Shown one piece after another: positions 40,267-48,677 of a DNA stretch of 64,000 bases (positions within the stretch are counted from its first letter, which is position 1; the number at the start of each line of letters is the position of its first letter). The position numbers were made by a program, and so were the translations under genes. This DNA is from Nocardioides scoriae (GTDB lineage Bacteria; Actinomycetota; Actinomycetes; Propionibacteriales; Nocardioidaceae): NCBI RefSeq assembly GCF_900104965.1, contig NZ_LT629757.1, positions 1,612,001 through 1,676,000 on the forward strand, read 5' to 3'. The notes beneath the pieces were generated by a model. That model was not told where the DNA came from. It ran no database searches and saw only the letters and a list, made by a program, of their open reading frames with translations.

Positions 40267-41310
40267 ATGCCCCTGCAGCGCGCGCCCGCCCGGCGGGCCG
40301 CGGTGCCCGGCGCCGTCGAGCGGATCGTCGACCGCGCCCGGATGGCGCCCAGCATCCACAACACGCAGCCGTGGCGCTGGCGGACGCGCTCCCCCGTCGA
40401 GCTCGAGCTGTGGGCCGACCAGGGGCGGCGCCTCGTGCACGCCGACGCCGACGGGCGCCAGCTGGTCGTCAGCTGCGGCACCGCCCTGCACCACGCCCTG
40501 GTCGCGGCGCACGCCTACGGGTTCCGCGTCGCGGTGGAGCGGGCCCCCGACCCCGCCGCACCCGACCTGCTGGCCCGGCTGCGCCTGGCGCCTGCGCCGC
40601 CGGGCGCGCCGGTCGACCCGCACGCCGTCGACGACCTGCTGACGATCTCCGAGCGCTCCACCGACCGGCGTCGCTTCACGCTGTGGCCGGTGGCCGCCGA
40701 CCGCGTGGCCCGGGTGGCCAGGGCCGCGACCCACCCCGACGTGCAGCTCCTGCCGCTCACCGAGCCGCGCTCGCGGCGGCGGGTCGACCTGCTGACCGAG
40801 CAGGCCCGGCTGGCCCAGGCCCACGACCCCGCGATCGTCGCCGAGACCGCCTCGTGGGTGGATCGCGGCTCCCACGAGGGCATCCCGCGGGCCGTGGTGC
40901 CGGTGGCCCTCGGCCTGCGCGGGCAGCACCCCCACCGCTTCGACACCTCCCTGGTCGACGGCTCCGAGCGCCTCGTCGAGGCCTCCGAGGGCCTCGTCGT
41001 GCTGCTCACCGCCACCGACGGACCGCTGTCGTGGCTGCGCGCCGGGGAGGCGGCGAGCGCGCTGTGGCTGAGCGCCGCCCGCGAGGGCTTCTCGGTCGTC
41101 CCCCTCAGCCAGGTGGTCGAGCACGCCACCAGCCGGGCCGCGCTCTCGCGCGAGGTGCCCGGCCCGCTGCGCCGGCCCCAGCTGCTGCTGCGGCTGGGCT
41201 GGCAGCAGATCGGCCGCAGCAGCCTGCCTCGGACGCCGCGCCGTCCGCTGCACGACGTGCTCGACGGGGGCGACGACCTGCTCCGGCCCGGCGGCCCGCC
41301 CGGGCCGTGA
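40267..41310 (+). CDS. Acg family FMN-binding nitroreductase-like protein
   Basis: 347 aa. Acg-like member of the nitroreductase fold: RMAPSIHNTQPWRWR near the N-terminus, VVSCGTALHHALVAAHAYGF, and LRAGEAASALWLSAAREGFSVVPLSQVVEHATSRAAL near the C-terminus. In mycobacteria Acg (Rv2032) is a DosR-regulon protein that binds FMN without clear nitroreductase activity. Divergent from the DosR-like operon with a shared DosR-type box. Confidence 0.85.
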   Translation: MPLQRAPARRAAVPGAVERIVDRARMAPSIHNTQPWRWRTRSPVELELWADQGRRLVHADADGRQLVVSCGTALHHALVAAHAYGFRVAVERAPDPAAPDLLARLRLAPAPPGAPVDPHAVDDLLTISERSTDRRRFTLWPVAADRVARVARAATHPDVQLLPLTEPRSRRRVDLLTEQARLAQAHDPAIVAETASWVDRGSHEGIPRAVVPVALGLRGQHPHRFDTSLVDGSERLVEASEGLVVLLTATDGPLSWLRAGEAASALWLSAAREGFSVVPLSQVVEHATSRAALSREVPGPLRRPQLLLRLGWQQIGRSSLPRTPRRPLHDVLDGGDDLLRPGGPPGP

Positions 41311-41395
41311 CCGGTCTCACGACCGCACGGCTGCGCGCTGGTCGGGCCGCACCGCCAGCGGGGGGACAATGGGAGCAGTCCAGCGAGGAGACCCG

Positions 41396-41761
41396 ATGAG
41401 CCAGTCCGGCCCGTCCACCGACCGCCCGCCCGTGCGTCGCGCCCGCCACCTGCTCGACCCCGACGACCTGCGCCCGCGTCCGAGCAGCGGCGGCATGTCG
41501 ATCGGCCAGGTCCAGAAGTGGGTGATGTCGGTGCTCGCGGTGAGCACGATCATGCACCTGGGCATCGGCGTCGCCGTGGCGGCGTACCTCACCGACGAGA
41601 GCCGCCTGGACGCCCGCGTCGGCCTCAACGTGATCGCCGGCGTCATCGGCGTCACGGCCGTGTGCGTCGGCCGGTTCATCCACGGCCACGGCGCGCTCAG
41701 CTGGTGGCTGCTCCTGGGCCCGCTCCCCGGTCTGGTCGGGGCGTACTTCACCTTCCGCTGA
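41396..41761 (+). CDS. Small membrane protein, unknown function
   Basis: 121 aa. Hydrophilic N-terminal 30 residues (SQSGPSTDRPPVRRARHLLDPDDLRPRPSS), then three hydrophobic segments: WVMSVLAVSTIMHLGIGVAVAAYL, LNVIAGVIGVTAVCVGRFI and LSWWLLLGPLPGLVGAYFTF. GAGGAG at 41385-41390 fixes the ATG. Family not recognised. Confidence 0.7.
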   Translation: MSQSGPSTDRPPVRRARHLLDPDDLRPRPSSGGMSIGQVQKWVMSVLAVSTIMHLGIGVAVAAYLTDESRLDARVGLNVIAGVIGVTAVCVGRFIHGHGALSWWLLLGPLPGLVGAYFTFR

Positions 41762-41871
41762 CCCGGACGCCGCGGCCACAGGTCCCTCTCAGGAGGGCTT
41801 GGGAGGATGGGGGCCACCGCCGACCGCCGGCGCGTCGACCCGACCCCGACCCGACCCGAGAGGACGCCGAG

Positions 41872-42531
41872 GTGCCCGTGTCCGCCGTCCGTGACCAGCC
41901 CACCGCCGTGCCGCCGCGCCCCGACGAGGGGCGCCGTCCGGGTGCCGGCGGGGCGCTGCTGCTGGCGGCCGCCTCCGCCGCCGGGTTCGTGCTGCTCTCC
42001 TGGTGGGCGGTGTGGACGCCCGCGGGCCAGTCCTTCGACGACCGGGCGATGGTGTGGATCGCGGCCCACCTCCCCGGGCAGGGCGTGGCCACCGACCTGC
42101 TGGGCGTGGTCTCGGCCGGCGCCGTGCTGCTCGGCACCGTGGTGCTCGCGCTGCTCGCCCTCGCCGTGCACGGCCCCCGCCGCGCGCTCGCCGTGGCCGG
42201 CGTCGCCGCGGGGCTGCCGGTGCTGGCCCGGCTGCTCAAGCTCGTGCTCGACCGCCCCGACCTCGTCGACGGGTCGGCCAACTCGCTGCCGAGCGGTCAC
42301 ACCGCCGCGGTCGCCGGGCTGGCGATGGCCTTCGTGCTCGCCGTGCCGGGCCTGGTCCGCGGGCTGACGCTGGCCCTGGTGGTCCCGGTGGTCCTGGCCG
42401 CGGGCTACGCCACCGTGGTGCTGCAGTGGCACCGGCCCAGCGACGCCGCCGCGGCCGCGCTGCTCGCCGTCACGGTCGGCGCGCTGGCCCACGTGGTCGC
42501 GCCACCGCGCCATCGCCGCTCCGGCGCCTGA
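41872..42531 (+). CDS. PAP2 family phosphatase
   Basis: 219 aa integral membrane protein with about five hydrophobic helices. The three PAP2 motifs are present: LKLVLDRPD (K-x6-RP type), PSGHTAAVAG and VVLQWHRPSDAAAA (His and Asp of motif 3, with the usual Ser-Arg replaced). It should dephosphorylate a lipid pyrophosphate or phosphatidate on the outer membrane leaflet. GTG start; an in-frame GTG two codons later is also possible. Confidence 0.85.
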   Translation: MPVSAVRDQPTAVPPRPDEGRRPGAGGALLLAAASAAGFVLLSWWAVWTPAGQSFDDRAMVWIAAHLPGQGVATDLLGVVSAGAVLLGTVVLALLALAVHGPRRALAVAGVAAGLPVLARLLKLVLDRPDLVDGSANSLPSGHTAAVAGLAMAFVLAVPGLVRGLTLALVVPVVLAAGYATVVLQWHRPSDAAAAALLAVTVGALAHVVAPPRHRRSGA

Positions 42532-42561
42532 CCCCGCGGGGGTGACCGGGCCGGCAGCCGC

Positions 42562-42589
42562 TTGCGTGCAGCCGTCGCGCCCGTAATAG
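42562..42589 (+). promoter_or_regulatory. Promoter of the acyl-CoA catabolic operon: TTGCGT - 16 bp - TAATAG
   Basis: -35 TTGCGT (42562-42567) and -10 TAATAG (42584-42589). The predicted start near 42596 lies just before the palindrome at 42601-42616. Confidence 0.45.
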
Positions 42590-42600
42590 TGAAAACCGAC

Positions 42601-42616
42601 CCGAGTGATCACTCGG
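42601..42616. promoter_or_regulatory. 16-bp perfect palindrome, candidate TetR-type operator
   Basis: CCGAGTGATCACTCGG, immediately downstream of the predicted transcription start of the acyl-CoA dehydrogenase operon. Length and form fit TetR-family repressors of acyl-CoA metabolism; the XRE-TetR gene at 49860 or a distant regulator may bind. Confidence 0.55.
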
Positions 42617-42634
42617 CCGGATTTCAGGAGCGAC

Positions 42635-43909
42635 GTGCCCCCTTCTCACCAGGACCAGTCCCCCGCGCCCACGCCCGACCACTCGCTGCCCGCGCCCTCG
42701 GCGCGCGCCGTCGAGCTGCACGAGCAGATGGTCGCCTTCATGACCGAGCACGTGCTCCCCGCCGAGGCGTCGTACGCCGCGCACCGCGCCGCCGCGGGCC
42801 CCGACGGCCACGACCTGCCGCCGGTGATGGAGGACCTCAAGCGCGAGGCACGGAGCCGCGGGCTGTGGAACCTCTTCCTGCCCTCGGAGTCGGGGCTGAC
42901 CCAGCTGGAGTACGCCCCGCTGGCCGAGCTGTCCGGGTGGAGCAACGACCTCGGCCCCGAGGCGATCAACTGCCAGGCGCCCGACACCGGCAACATGGAG
43001 CTGCTCCACCTGCTCGGCACCGACGAGCAGAAGCAGCAGTGGCTCGAGCCGCTGCTGGCCGGCGAGATCCGCTCGGCGTTCGCGATGACCGAGCCTGAGG
43101 TCGCGAGCAGCGACGCGACCAACATCGCGACCCGCATCGAGCGCGACGGCGACGACTACGTGATCAACGGCCGCAAGTGGTGGACGAGCGGGGCGATGGA
43201 CCCCCGCTGCGCGGTCTTCATCGTGATGGGCAAGACCGACCCGGAGGCCGCCACCCACCGGCAGCAGACGATGGTGATCGTGCCCCGCGAGACGCCGGGC
43301 GTCACCGTGGTCCGGGACCTGCCGGTCTTCGGCCACCACGACCAGCACGGCCACGCCGAGGTCACCTTCACCGACGTCCGGGTGCCGGTGTCGCACGTGA
43401 TCGGCGAGGAGGGCGGCGGGTTCGCCGCCGCGCAGGCCCGCCTCGGCCCCGGCCGCATCCACCACTGCATGCGCGCGCTGGGCGCCGCCGAGCGGGCCCT
43501 GGCCCTCATGGTCGCCCGCGCCCAGGACCGCGTCGCCTTCGGGCGGCCGCTGGCCGAGCAGGGCGTGGTGCAGCAGCAGATCGCGGAGTCGCGGCTCGAG
43601 ATCGACCAGGCCCGGCTGCTGTGCCACCGCGCCTGCCACGTCATCGACACCGAGGGCAACAAGGCCGCCAAGGACCTCGTCGCGATGGCCAAGGTGGCGG
43701 TCCCCCGCGCCGCGACCAGCGTCATCGACCGCGCCATCCAGGTGCACGGCGGCGCCGGCGTGACCGACGTGACGCCGCTGGCCGCGATGTACGGCTGGCA
43801 CCGCGCGATGCGGCTGTTCGACGGCCCCGACGAGGTGCACCTGCGCTCGCTGGCCAAGGCCGAGCTGCGGCGCACCCCCGCCCTGCCCACGACGGCGGTG
43901 CACGCGTGA
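42635..43909 (+). CDS. Acyl-CoA dehydrogenase, ACAD10/11-like
   Basis: 424 aa from GTG with CAGGAG upstream. FAD-dependent acyl-CoA dehydrogenase motifs AFAMTEPEVASSDATNI and NGRKWWTSGAMDPRCAVFIVMGKTDP in the middle; the C-terminal region (DRVAFGRPLAEQGVVQQQIAESRLEIDQARLL to IQVHGGAGVTDVTPLAAMYGWHRAMRLFDGPDEVHLRSLAKAEL) is like the ACAD10/11 branch. It starts a three-gene overlapping operon (dehydrogenase, SDR, enoyl-CoA hydratase). An APH-type phosphotransferase converges on it, as discussed in the findings. Confidence 0.9.
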   Translation: MPPSHQDQSPAPTPDHSLPAPSARAVELHEQMVAFMTEHVLPAEASYAAHRAAAGPDGHDLPPVMEDLKREARSRGLWNLFLPSESGLTQLEYAPLAELSGWSNDLGPEAINCQAPDTGNMELLHLLGTDEQKQQWLEPLLAGEIRSAFAMTEPEVASSDATNIATRIERDGDDYVINGRKWWTSGAMDPRCAVFIVMGKTDPEAATHRQQTMVIVPRETPGVTVVRDLPVFGHHDQHGHAEVTFTDVRVPVSHVIGEEGGGFAAAQARLGPGRIHHCMRALGAAERALALMVARAQDRVAFGRPLAEQGVVQQQIAESRLEIDQARLLCHRACHVIDTEGNKAAKDLVAMAKVAVPRAATSVIDRAIQVHGGAGVTDVTPLAAMYGWHRAMRLFDGPDEVHLRSLAKAELRRTPALPTTAVHA

Positions 43910-44760
43910 GCGCGCTCGAGAGCCTCCGCGGCCGCACGATCATCATGTCGGGCGGCAGCCGCGGCATCGGCCTGGCCATCGCCCTGCGCGCCGCGCGCGA
44001 CGGCGCCAACGTGGTGCTGCTCGCCAAGACCAGCGAGCCCCACCCCAAGCTCGAGGGCACCGTGCACACCGCGGCCGCCGAGATCGAGGCGGCCGGCGGC
44101 CAGGCCCTGGCCGTGGTCGGCGACGTGCGCAGCGACGAGGACGTCGCGGGCGCGGTCGCGCAGGCCGTCGAGCGCTTCGGCGGCATCGACGTCGTGGTCA
44201 ACAACGCCAGCGCGATCGACCTCAGCCCGACGGGCGAGATCGCGATGAAGAAGTACGACCTGATGCAGGACATCAACGCCCGCGGCACCTTCCTGCTCTC
44301 CAAGACCGCGCTGCCGCACCTGCAGGCCAGCGACCACGCCCACGTGCTCACGCTCTCGCCGCCGCTCGACCTGCGGCCGCGGTGGGCGGGCAGCTACCTG
44401 GCCTACACGATGGCGAAGTACGGCATGAGCCTGGTGACCCTCGGTCTCGCCGAGGAGCAGCGCGAGGCCGGTGTGGCCGCCAACTCGCTGTGGCCGCGCA
44501 CCATGATCGCCACCGCCGCGGTCGCCAACCTGCTGGGCGGCGAGGAGGCCGTCGCGGGCTCCCGCACCCCTGAGACGGTCGCCGACGCGGCCCACGCCGT
44601 GCTGCTGCGCGACCCGCGCACCTGCACCGGGCGGTTCTTCATCGACGACGAGGTGCTCGCCGAGGAGGGCGTGACCGACCTCGACCGCTACCGCGCCGTG
44701 CCGGGCGACGGTCCGCTGCGGCCCGACCTGTTCCTCGACCCCGAGGACGCGCAGGGATGA
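43906..44760 (+). CDS. SDR family oxidoreductase, HSDL2-like
   Basis: 284 aa, GTG start overlapping the previous stop. SGGSRGIGLAIALRAARDGANVVLLAKT, NNASAI and YTMAKYGMSLVTLGLAEEQREAGVAANSLWPRTMIATAAV are typical of HSDL2-like proteins of peroxisomes and bacteria. Tyr-x3-Lys is present. It probably oxidises a hydroxyacyl-CoA or hydroxy-lipid in the pathway of its neighbours. Ends in ATGA overlap with the next gene. Confidence 0.87.
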   Translation: MSALESLRGRTIIMSGGSRGIGLAIALRAARDGANVVLLAKTSEPHPKLEGTVHTAAAEIEAAGGQALAVVGDVRSDEDVAGAVAQAVERFGGIDVVVNNASAIDLSPTGEIAMKKYDLMQDINARGTFLLSKTALPHLQASDHAHVLTLSPPLDLRPRWAGSYLAYTMAKYGMSLVTLGLAEEQREAGVAANSLWPRTMIATAAVANLLGGEEAVAGSRTPETVADAAHAVLLRDPRTCTGRFFIDDEVLAEEGVTDLDRYRAVPGDGPLRPDLFLDPEDAQG

Positions 44761-45539
44761 GCCAGCTGGTCGCCTACGCCCTGCGTGACGGCGCCGCGCA
44801 CGTCACGCTGAGCGACCCGGACCACGGCAACTCGCTGACGCCGGCGTCGGTCGACCAGCTGCACGCGGCCGTGCGCCGGGCCCGGCTCGAGGACGCCCGC
44901 GTCGTGGTGCTCCGGGGCCTGGGCAAGGCCTTCAGCGTCGGCGGCGACGTCGGCACCTTCGCCGGCGCCGAGGACCCCGACCAGCTGGTGGAGGACCTCG
45001 CGGAGGCGCTGCACCGCGTCATCAGCGACCTGCACCGGATGGACGCCGTCGTGGTGGCGGTCGTGGCCGGCACCGCCGCCGGTGCGGGCGTGCCCCTGGC
45101 CGCCGCGGCCGACGTGGTCCTGGCCGGCGAGTCCGCCCGGTTCACCCTCGCCTACACCAGGATCGGGCTGTCCCCCGACGGCGGCAGCACGCTGCTGACC
45201 GCCTCGCTCGGCCTGCACCGCGCGCTGCACCTCGCGCTGCTCAACCCCGTGCTCGGTGCCGCGCAGGCGCAGGCGGCGGGCCTGGTCGCCGAGGTCCACC
45301 CCGACGCCGAGCTCGACGCGGCGGCCGACCGGGTGGTGGCGCAGCTGCTGGCCGGGTCGCGACCCGCGCAGGTCTCGGCCAAGCGGCTGCTGCGCGAGGT
45401 GGCCACGCCCGGCGCCGAGGCGGCGCTGCGGCAGGAGTCGCTGGCCATCCGCGCCAACGCCTCGGGCCCCGACGGCCGCGAGGGCGTGGCGGCGTTCGCG
45501 GCCAAGCGCCGCCCCGACTTCCCCAGCACGCGGGGCTGA
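44757..45539 (+). CDS. Enoyl-CoA hydratase/isomerase family protein
   Basis: 260 aa crotonase fold. CoA oxyanion-hole elements are LGKAFSVGGDVGTFAGAED and AGTAAGAGVPLAAAADVVLAGESARFTLAYTRIGLSPDGGSTLLTASLG; the Asp in LSPDGG replaces one catalytic Glu position, so it may be an isomerase rather than a hydratase. Third gene of the operon from 42635, coupled by ATGA. Confidence 0.9.
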   Translation: MSQLVAYALRDGAAHVTLSDPDHGNSLTPASVDQLHAAVRRARLEDARVVVLRGLGKAFSVGGDVGTFAGAEDPDQLVEDLAEALHRVISDLHRMDAVVVAVVAGTAAGAGVPLAAAADVVLAGESARFTLAYTRIGLSPDGGSTLLTASLGLHRALHLALLNPVLGAAQAQAAGLVAEVHPDAELDAAADRVVAQLLAGSRPAQVSAKRLLREVATPGAEAALRQESLAIRANASGPDGREGVAAFAAKRRPDFPSTRG

Positions 45540-45548
45540 GGGCAGCCG

Positions 45549-45570
45549 CTGCCCGGTCCTACCCGGGCAG
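45549..45570. terminator. Hairpin between convergent acyl-CoA genes
   Basis: CTGCCCGG (45549-45556), 6-nt loop, CCGGGCAG (45563-45570). Overlaps the end of the minus-strand phosphotransferase gene; bidirectional. Confidence 0.6.
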
Positions 45571-46596
45571 GGCGGCGTGGCCGCGCTCGACCAGCGGCGG
45601 TACCAGCGCCCCGAGCCGGTCGAAGCCCTCGCCCACGGTGAGGCCCTGCTGCGAGCGGTAGTGGATGCCCTCGAAGATGGCCGCGATCTTGAAGTAGGCG
45701 AAGCCGAGGTACCACGGCATCTCGGCCAGGTCGAGACCGCTGCGATCGGCGTACGCCGCCAGCAGGGTGTCGCCGCCGGGCCAGCCGGCGACGTCGGCGG
45801 GGACCGCGGCCACCGGCAGGTCGAGCCCGCTGGTGCCCTGCCACCACACGACCGCCGAGGCCAGGTCGGCCAGCGGGTCGCCGAGGGTGGCCATCTCCCA
45901 GTCGAGCACCGCGCGCACCCGGCCGCCGGCCACGTCGACCATGACGTTGTCGAGGCGGTAGTCGCCGTGCACGATCGTGTGCCGCTGGGTCGTGGGCACG
46001 CGCTCCTCGAGCCGGTCGGCGAGCCGGTCGAGCTCGGGCAGGTCGCGGCTGTGGGACGACGCGAGCTGGCGGCGCCAGCGGCTGAGCTGGCGGTCGAGGT
46101 AGCCCGCGGGACGGCCGAGGTCGCCCAGGCCGACCGCCCCGGGGTCGAGGTCGTGCAGCCGCACCAGCACCCGCACCAGGTCGGTGGTCACCGCCTCGGC
46201 CTGCGCGGCGTCCAGCGCGGCCAGCTGCGGGGTCTCGCGCAGCACCTCGCCCTCGGCGAAGTCCATGACGTAGAAGGGCGCCCCGATCACCTGGTCGTCG
46301 GCCAGCACGAGCGGGGCCGGCACCGGCACCTCGGTGGGGGCCAGGGCGGCGAGCAGCCGGTGCTCCCGGCCCATGTCGTGGGCCGAGGCGAGGACGTGGC
46401 CCAGCGGCGGGCGCCGCAGCACCCACCGGCCGTGGCCGTCCTCCAGGACGTAGGTCAGGTTGGACCGGCCGCCCGCGGTGAGGCTGGCGCGCAGCGGCCC
46501 CTGGAGCAGCCCGGGCACGGCCTCGTGCAGGAAGGCCTCGACCGCCGCGACCGGGAGGCCCGGCGGGTCGGTCCGGGAGCCGCTGGGGTCGCTCAC
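45559..46596 (-). CDS. APH-family phosphotransferase, ACAD10/11- or LvaA-like
   Basis: 345 aa. Kinase-like fold of the aminoglycoside phosphotransferase superfamily: Gly-rich GGRSNLTYVL, catalytic HGDYRLDNVMVD (residues 210-221) and metal-binding VLDWEMATLGDPLADLA (Asp232, Asp240). These match the N-terminal kinase domains of ACAD10/11 and the LvaA kinase of levulinate breakdown, which phosphorylate a hydroxyacyl-CoA. Antibiotic resistance is unlikely. Last gene of the minus-strand operon; ATGA overlap with the EthD gene. Confidence 0.85.
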   Translation of the reverse strand: MSDPSGSRTDPPGLPVAAVEAFLHEAVPGLLQGPLRASLTAGGRSNLTYVLEDGHGRWVLRRPPLGHVLASAHDMGREHRLLAALAPTEVPVPAPLVLADDQVIGAPFYVMDFAEGEVLRETPQLAALDAAQAEAVTTDLVRVLVRLHDLDPGAVGLGDLGRPAGYLDRQLSRWRRQLASSHSRDLPELDRLADRLEERVPTTQRHTIVHGDYRLDNVMVDVAGGRVRAVLDWEMATLGDPLADLASAVVWWQGTSGLDLPVAAVPADVAGWPGGDTLLAAYADRSGLDLAEMPWYLGFAYFKIAAIFEGIHYRSQQGLTVGEGFDRLGALVPPLVERGHAALPG

Positions 46597-46913
46597 CCGA
46601 CGATCACGACGTCCTCGGTGAAGGCGGTCGGGAGCCGGTCGGCGTCGGCGAAGTTGGCCACGTCGGCCACCGCCGCGGCGAACTCCTCCGAGCCGGCCGC
46701 GACCCCGAAGGCCGCCTCGTCGGCGAAGGACAGGCTGGCCACGCCGAGGAACGGCGGCTCGCCCTCGGGTGCGCCGAGGGCGTGCTGCTGCACGTAGTGC
46801 GCGACGCCGGGGACCCGGCGTACGACGTCGGCGTGGGTGGTGCGCCAGTACTGCAGCGCCTCGGACCGGTCGCTGCCGGACTTCTCGTGGAGCACGAAGG
46901 TGACGGTGAACAT
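46593..46913 (-). CDS. EthD family protein
   Basis: 106 aa ferredoxin-like dimeric alpha/beta barrel. MFTVTFVLHEKSGSDRSEALQYWRTTHADVVRRVPGVAHYVQQHAL fits the EthD/EthD-like pattern. Such proteins accompany oxygenases or bind aromatic intermediates. It overlaps the phosphotransferase start by 4 nt and lies 112 nt after the ligase gene. Confidence 0.8.
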   Translation of the reverse strand: MFTVTFVLHEKSGSDRSEALQYWRTTHADVVRRVPGVAHYVQQHALGAPEGEPPFLGVASLSFADEAAFGVAAGSEEFAAAVADVANFADADRLPTAFTEDVVIVG

Positions 46914-47025
46914 GCGCTTCTCCTCCTGGGTGGGAGCGACCCGGGGACCTCCCGGGCCGTGCCGTGGGGGACGGTGCGGGCCGGCGGACGCCAGCCGGCC
47001 CGCACCGCGTCGGGGGTGGACCCGG

Positions 47026-48672
47026 CTAGTCGCGCAGCTCGCGCCGCAGGATCTTGCCGGTGACCGTCTTGGGGAGCTCGTCGATGACGACGACCTGGCG
47101 GGGGTACTTGTACGCCGCCATCCGCTCCTTGCAGTGGGCGATCAGCTCCTCGGTCGTGACCTCGGAGCCGGCCTTGAGGCTGACGAAGGCCTTGACCGTC
47201 TCGCCGCGCTTCTCGTCGGGCACGCCGACCACGGCCGACTCGCGCACGGCGGGGTGCTCGGCCAGCACGTCCTCGACCTCGCGCGGCCACACCTTGTAGC
47301 CGGAGGCGTTGATCATGTCCTTCTTGCGGTCGACGATGAAGATCCAGCCCTGGTCGTTCATGAAGCCGACGTCGCCGCTCTTGAGCGCTCCCCCGGGCAG
47401 GTTGGCCTCGGTCTCCTCGGGCTTGCCCCAGTAGCCCGCGACCACCTGCGGGCCGTCGGCGACGATCTCGCCGACCTCCCCCAGCGGCAGGTCCTGGCCC
47501 TGCTCGTCCCAGATGTGCACGACGGTGCTGGGCACCGGCACGCCCACCGACAGCGCCCCCGAGGTGGGGTCGACCGGCGAGGGCGCCCCGAAGGGCGTCA
47601 GGGTCATCGGGCTCGTGGTCTCGGTCAGGCCGTAGGCGTTGTGCACCTGCAGCCCGGTGTGGGTGAGGAACGCCTTCTCCGCGGTCGGCGAGATCGCCGC
47701 GCCGCCGGAGTAGACCGAGGTGAAGGAGCTGAAGTGGTCCTTCGTGAACTCCGGGTGGTTGAAGAGCGCGTTGAAGGCCGTGATCGCGCCGATGGTGTAC
47801 GTCGGCCGGTGCTCGACCAGCGCGTCCAGCACGACGTGCGGCTCGAACCGGTAGGCCAGCACCAGCGGCATCGGGGCCAGGAAGCTGACCGCGATGTGGC
47901 CGATCAGCCCGGTGATGTGGAACAGCGGCGCGATGCCGAAGACCGAGCCCGGCGCCTGGAAGCGGGCGCAGTCGCGGTAGACCGACGCCGTGAACACCAC
48001 GTTGCGGTGGGTGTTCATCGCACCCTTGGGCACCCCGGTGGTCCCCGAGGTGTAGGTCAGGAACGCCACGTCGTCGGGGGCGAGCTCGACCGGCGGCGGC
48101 TGCTGGCCGCGGTGGGCCTCGATCAGCTCGGCGAGGTCGGTGGTGCCCTCGTGGCGCTGGCGCGACATCCCGGCGAAGAGCCGCTCGTCGTGGCGGGTCT
48201 GGTGCTCGAGCTCGCTGGTGGTGAGCACCAGCTCGACCGCGGTGCCGGGCACCACGTCGCGACCGACCTCGTCGTAGAGCTGCTCCAGGGCCACCAGCAC
48301 CTTGGCGCCGGAGTCCTGCAGCAGGTAGGTCAGCTCGCGGGCCCGGCTCATCGGGTTGATGGAGACCATCACCCCGCCGGCCTTCCAGGTCGCGACCATG
48401 CAGACCAGGAACTGCGGCACGTTCTGCAGGTAGACCGCCAGCCGGTCGCCGGCCGCGAAGCCGTGCTCCAGCAGCGCCGAGGCCAGCGCGTCGCTCTGCT
48501 GGTCGAGCTCCTCGCGCGACATGACGCCGTCGAAGTAGACGACCGCCGCCCCGGACGGGTCCGTCGCCAGACCCGCCCGGAACATGTCGAGCGCGTTGTC
48601 GTGCTCGGGCGCCAGGTCGTGCGGCATGTCGCCGTAGAGGTCGAGCCAGGGCCGCTCGTCGTAGACGCCCAT
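47026..48672 (-). CDS. Long-chain fatty acid-CoA ligase-like AMP-binding protein
   Basis: 548 aa. ANL motifs TYTSGTTGVPKGAMNTH, NAYGLTETTSPMT, SGDVGFMNDQGWIFIVDRKKDMINASGYKVWPREVE and the terminal Lys in PKTVTGKILRRELRD. It activates a fatty or related acid as the CoA ester for the neighbouring dehydrogenase and hydratase. Third gene of this window's ligases, in a minus-strand operon after the cyclase gene (5-nt gap). Confidence 0.9.
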   Translation of the reverse strand: MGVYDERPWLDLYGDMPHDLAPEHDNALDMFRAGLATDPSGAAVVYFDGVMSREELDQQSDALASALLEHGFAAGDRLAVYLQNVPQFLVCMVATWKAGGVMVSINPMSRARELTYLLQDSGAKVLVALEQLYDEVGRDVVPGTAVELVLTTSELEHQTRHDERLFAGMSRQRHEGTTDLAELIEAHRGQQPPPVELAPDDVAFLTYTSGTTGVPKGAMNTHRNVVFTASVYRDCARFQAPGSVFGIAPLFHITGLIGHIAVSFLAPMPLVLAYRFEPHVVLDALVEHRPTYTIGAITAFNALFNHPEFTKDHFSSFTSVYSGGAAISPTAEKAFLTHTGLQVHNAYGLTETTSPMTLTPFGAPSPVDPTSGALSVGVPVPSTVVHIWDEQGQDLPLGEVGEIVADGPQVVAGYWGKPEETEANLPGGALKSGDVGFMNDQGWIFIVDRKKDMINASGYKVWPREVEDVLAEHPAVRESAVVGVPDEKRGETVKAFVSLKAGSEVTTEELIAHCKERMAAYKYPRQVVVIDELPKTVTGKILRRELRD

Positions 48673-48677
48673 CGGGG

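Noticed and set aside
45559-46596. Phosphotransferase as aminoglycoside resistance
   Set aside because: Its sequence and acyl-CoA gene context match the ACAD10/11-LvaA group.
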